64,000 nt of DNA, taken from contig JAAONU010000016.1 of NCBI GenBank assembly GCA_012932295.1, positions 40,393,241 to 40,457,240 on the forward strand. Reading direction: 5' to 3'. The translations under genes were made by a program, and so were the position numbers. Shown piece by piece: positions 61,401 through 64,000 of this stretch (positions are counted from its first letter, which is position 1; each line of letters starts with the position of its first letter). The notes below the pieces were generated by a model. The model did no database searches. It had not been told where the DNA came from and saw only the letters and a program-made list of their open reading frames with translations. The DNA is from Cyclina sinensis (taxonomy: Eukaryota > Mollusca > Bivalvia > Venerida > Veneridae).

Positions 61401-64000
61401 TAATAATGTCATGCCAACAGCTAGATAGTTCGGAGCTGGACTTCTAATAATGTCATGCCTACAGCTAGAGAGTTAGGAGCTGGACTTCTAATAATGCCAT
61501 GCCCACAGCTAGATAGTTAGGGGCAGGACTTCTAATAATGTCATGCCTACAGCTAGAGGGTTAGGAGCTTCACTTCTAATAATGTCATGCCCACAGCTAG
61601 ATAGTTAGGAGCAGGACTTCTAATAATGTCATGCCAACAGCTAGAGAGTTATGATCAGGACTTTTCATACTGTAAAACCTACAGCTAGATAGTTAGGAGC
61701 AGGACTTCTAATAATGTCATGCCAACAGCTAGAGGGTTAGGAGCAGGACTTCTTATAATGTCATGCCTACAGCTAGAGAGTTAGGAGCTGGACTTCTAAT
61801 AATGTCATGCCCACAGCTAGAGAGTTAGGAGCTGGACTTCTAATAATGTCATGCCAACAGCTAGATAGTTCGGAGCTGGACTTCTTATAATGTCATGCCT
61901 ACAGCTAGAGAGTTAGGAGCTGGACTTCTAATAATGTCATGCCCACAGCTAGATAGTTAGGAGCAGGACTTCTAATAATGTCATGCCTACAGCTAGAGGG
62001 TTAGGAGCTTCACTTCTAATAATGTCATGCCCACAGCTAGATAGTTAGGAGCAGGACTTCTAATAATGTCATGCCAACAGCTAGAGAGTTATGATCAGGA
62101 CTTTTCATACTGTAAAACCTACAGCTAGATAGTTAGGAGCAGGACTTCTAATAATGTCATGCCAACAGCTAGAGGGTTAGGAGCAGGACTTCTAATAATG
62201 TCATGCCTACAGCTAGAGAGTTAGGAGCTGGACTTCTAATAATGTCATGCCCACAGCTAGAGAGTTAGGAGCTGGACTTCTAATAATGTCATGCCCACAG
62301 CTAGATAGTTAGGAGCAGGACTTCTAATAATGTCATGCCTACAGCTAGAGGGTTAGGAGCTTCACTTCTAATAATGTCATGCCCACAGCTAGATAGTTAG
62401 GAGCAGGACTTCTAATAATGTCATGCCTACAGCTAGAGAGTTATGATCAGGACTTTTCATACTGTAAAACCTACAGCTAGATAGTTAGGAGCAGGACTTC
62501 TAATAATGTCATGCCAACAGCTAGATAGTTAGGAGCTGGACTTCTAATAATGTCATGCCCACAGCTAGATAGTTAGGAGCAGGACTTCTAATAATGTCAT
62601 GCCTACAGCTAGAGGGTTAGGAGCTGGACTTCTAATAATGTCATGCCTACAGCTAGAGAGTTAGGAGCTGGACTTCTAATAATGTCATGCCCACAGCTAG
62701 ATAGTTAAGAGCAGGACTTCTAATAATGTCATGCCTACAGCTAGAGAGAGTTATGATCAGGACTTTTCATACTGTAAAACATACTGCTAGAGAGTTAGGA
62801 GCAGAACTTCTAATAATGTCATGCCAACAGCTAGATAGTTAGGAGCAGGACTTCTAATAATGTTCTGCCTACAGCTAGATAGTTAGGAGCAGAACTTCTA
62901 ATAATGTCATGCCAACAGCTAGATAGTTAGGAGCTGGACTTCTAATAATGTCATGCCCACAGTTAGATAGTTAGGAGCAGGACTTCTAATAATATCATGC
63001 CTACAGCTAGAGGGTTAGGAGCTGGACTTCTAATAATGTCATGCCCACAGCTAGATATTAAGGAGCAGGACTTCTAATAATGTCATGCCTACAGCTAGAG
63101 AGTTATGATCAGGACTTTTCATACTGTAAAACCTACAGCTAGATAGTTAGGAGCAGGACTTCTAATAATGTCATGCCTACAGTTAGATAGTTTAGAGCAG
63201 GACTTCTAATAATGTCATGCCCACAGCTAGAGAGTTAGGAGCTGGACTTCTAATAATGTCATGCCAACAGCTAGATAGTTAGGAGCAGGACTTCTAATAA
63301 TGTCATGCCTACAGCTAGAGAGTTAGGAGCTGGACTTGTAATAATGTCATGCCCACAGCTAGATAGTTAGGAGCAGGACTTCTAATAATGTCATGCCTAC
63401 AGCTAGAGGGTTAGGAGCAGGACTTCTAATAATGTCATGCCCACAGCTAGATAGTTAGGAGCTGGACTTGTAATAATGTCATGCCCACAGCTAGATAGTT
63501 AGGAGCAGGACTTCTAATAATGTCATGCCTACAGCTAGAGGGTTAGGAGCTTCACTTCTAATAATGTCATGCCCACAGCTAGACAGTTAGGAGCAGGACT
63601 TCTAATAATGTCATGCCTACAGCTAGAGCGTTATGATCAGGACTTTTCATACTGTAAAACTTACAGCTAGATAGTTAGGAGCAGGACTTCTAATAATGTC
63701 ATGCCAACAGCTAGATAGTTAGGAGCTGGACTTCTCATAATGTTATGCCCACAGCTAGATAGTTAGGAGCAGGACTTCTAATAATGTCATGCCTACAGCT
63801 ACAGAGTTATGATCAGGACTTCTAATAATGTCATGCCTACAGCTAGAGAGTTATGATCAGGACCTCTAATAATGTCATGCCTACAGCTAGAGAGTTATGA
63901 TCAAGACTTCTAATAATGTCATGCCTACAGCTAGAGAGTTAGCAGCTGGACTTCTAATAATGTCATGCCTACAGCTAGAGAGTTATGATCAGGACTTCTA
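55480..64000. repeat. 44-bp satellite array, running off the right edge
   Basis: The consensus monomer contains 'gacttctaataatgtcatgc' and 'ctacagctagagagttaggagcag', 44 bases. The spacing is exact over long stretches (for example 58281 to 58325). Left of about 57.5 kb the units are strongly diverged and unequal in length; from about 58.0 kb they are nearly uniform. Two main monomer types alternate, one with 'ttatgatcagg' and one with 'ttaggagcagg' or 'ttaggagctgg'. About 6.9 kb of array lies right of the family E insertion, roughly 155 monomers. It has no long open frame and no CRISPR-like spacers. Confidence 0.95.
55750..57062 (+). mobile_element. Family E element inserted in the satellite edge
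   Basis: Satellite text ('atgcctacagctagagaagaattat') stops at 'gtctccccacctctaggg' and resumes as 'ctagttatgactggcacttctaata' after 'gggggaagacatgtg'. GTCTCCCC at the start and GGGGGAAGAC at the end form an inverted pair. The core has units of about 140 bases ('cagagccttcaaacttcatagggtgattgccc', 'gattttggggtcagtaggtcaaggtcac'), including a partly duplicated segment ('gcttacctggatgatctttta' twice). Confidence 0.8.

Noticed and set aside
57062..64000. Short regular repeats resembling a CRISPR array
   Set aside because: The full 44-base monomer repeats with no unique spacers, no cas genes are near, and the genome is eukaryotic; it is a satellite.

Overview
The window looks like AT-rich nuclear DNA of a marine mollusc, probably a bivalve. 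The genes are split by spliceosomal introns, the protein similarities are animal ones, and well over half of the sequence is dispersed or tandem repeats of the kind that fill bivalve genomes (tandem-cored elements with shared termini, tRNA-derived SINEs, decayed non-LTR retroelements, a short-monomer satellite). The species call is inference; no species-specific marker was identified.

Three protein-coding loci are supported. (1) A terminal exon on + (2419-2579) closes a gene that enters from the left; its protein ends in ETSV, a class I PDZ-ligand form. (2) A complete six-exon gene on - (20624 down to 14534) encodes a 576-residue RCC1-repeat protein that I recognise as the orthologue of RCCD1, the chromatin partner of the JmjC protein KDM8/JMJD5. 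All splice phases agree, and the protein carries a long charged insertion that the human protein lacks. (3) A gene on + (36496-45460) encodes a roughly 1000-residue C2H2 zinc-finger protein of Ikaros/Hunchback type, with three fingers in the middle and a C-terminal two-finger dimerisation-type module. All its introns are phase 1. One small exon (about 40907-40976) cannot be read in frame at its most obvious splice site. Loci 2 and 3 are transcribed divergently, with about 16 kb of repeats between their start codons.

Repeats by region: 1-1779 and 4335-7740, tandem-cored elements; 10081-12448, one such element with a second nested inside; 14.7-17 kb, RCCD1 intron 5 with two repeat types; 20.98-24.7 kb, a decayed non-LTR retroelement, three SINEs and a 1.5-kb tandem-cored element; 25.28-26.47 kb, a fold-back structure containing a miniature LTR retrotransposon whose LTRs carry a tRNA-like RNA polymerase III module; 27.4-31.75 kb, a minus-strand retroelement split by two insertions, one of them 2.9 kb and packed with AGGTCA half-sites; 31.8-36.1 kb, a 165-bp array plus a second copy of its family; 47.2-52.9 kb, a further SINE and nested elements; 54.3-54.9 kb, an inverted copy of the element in RCCD1 intron 5; about 55.5 kb to the right edge, a 44-bp satellite interrupted near its edge by a 1.3-kb element.

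The most notable items are the tRNA-bearing miniature LTR element, the group of tandem-cored elements that share a 5' hairpin and a 3' CTCTTGTT end (compared here with Helentron/HINE rolling-circle elements), and the satellite with a marked variant monomer recurring at whole-monomer spacing. The genes do not appear to act together.
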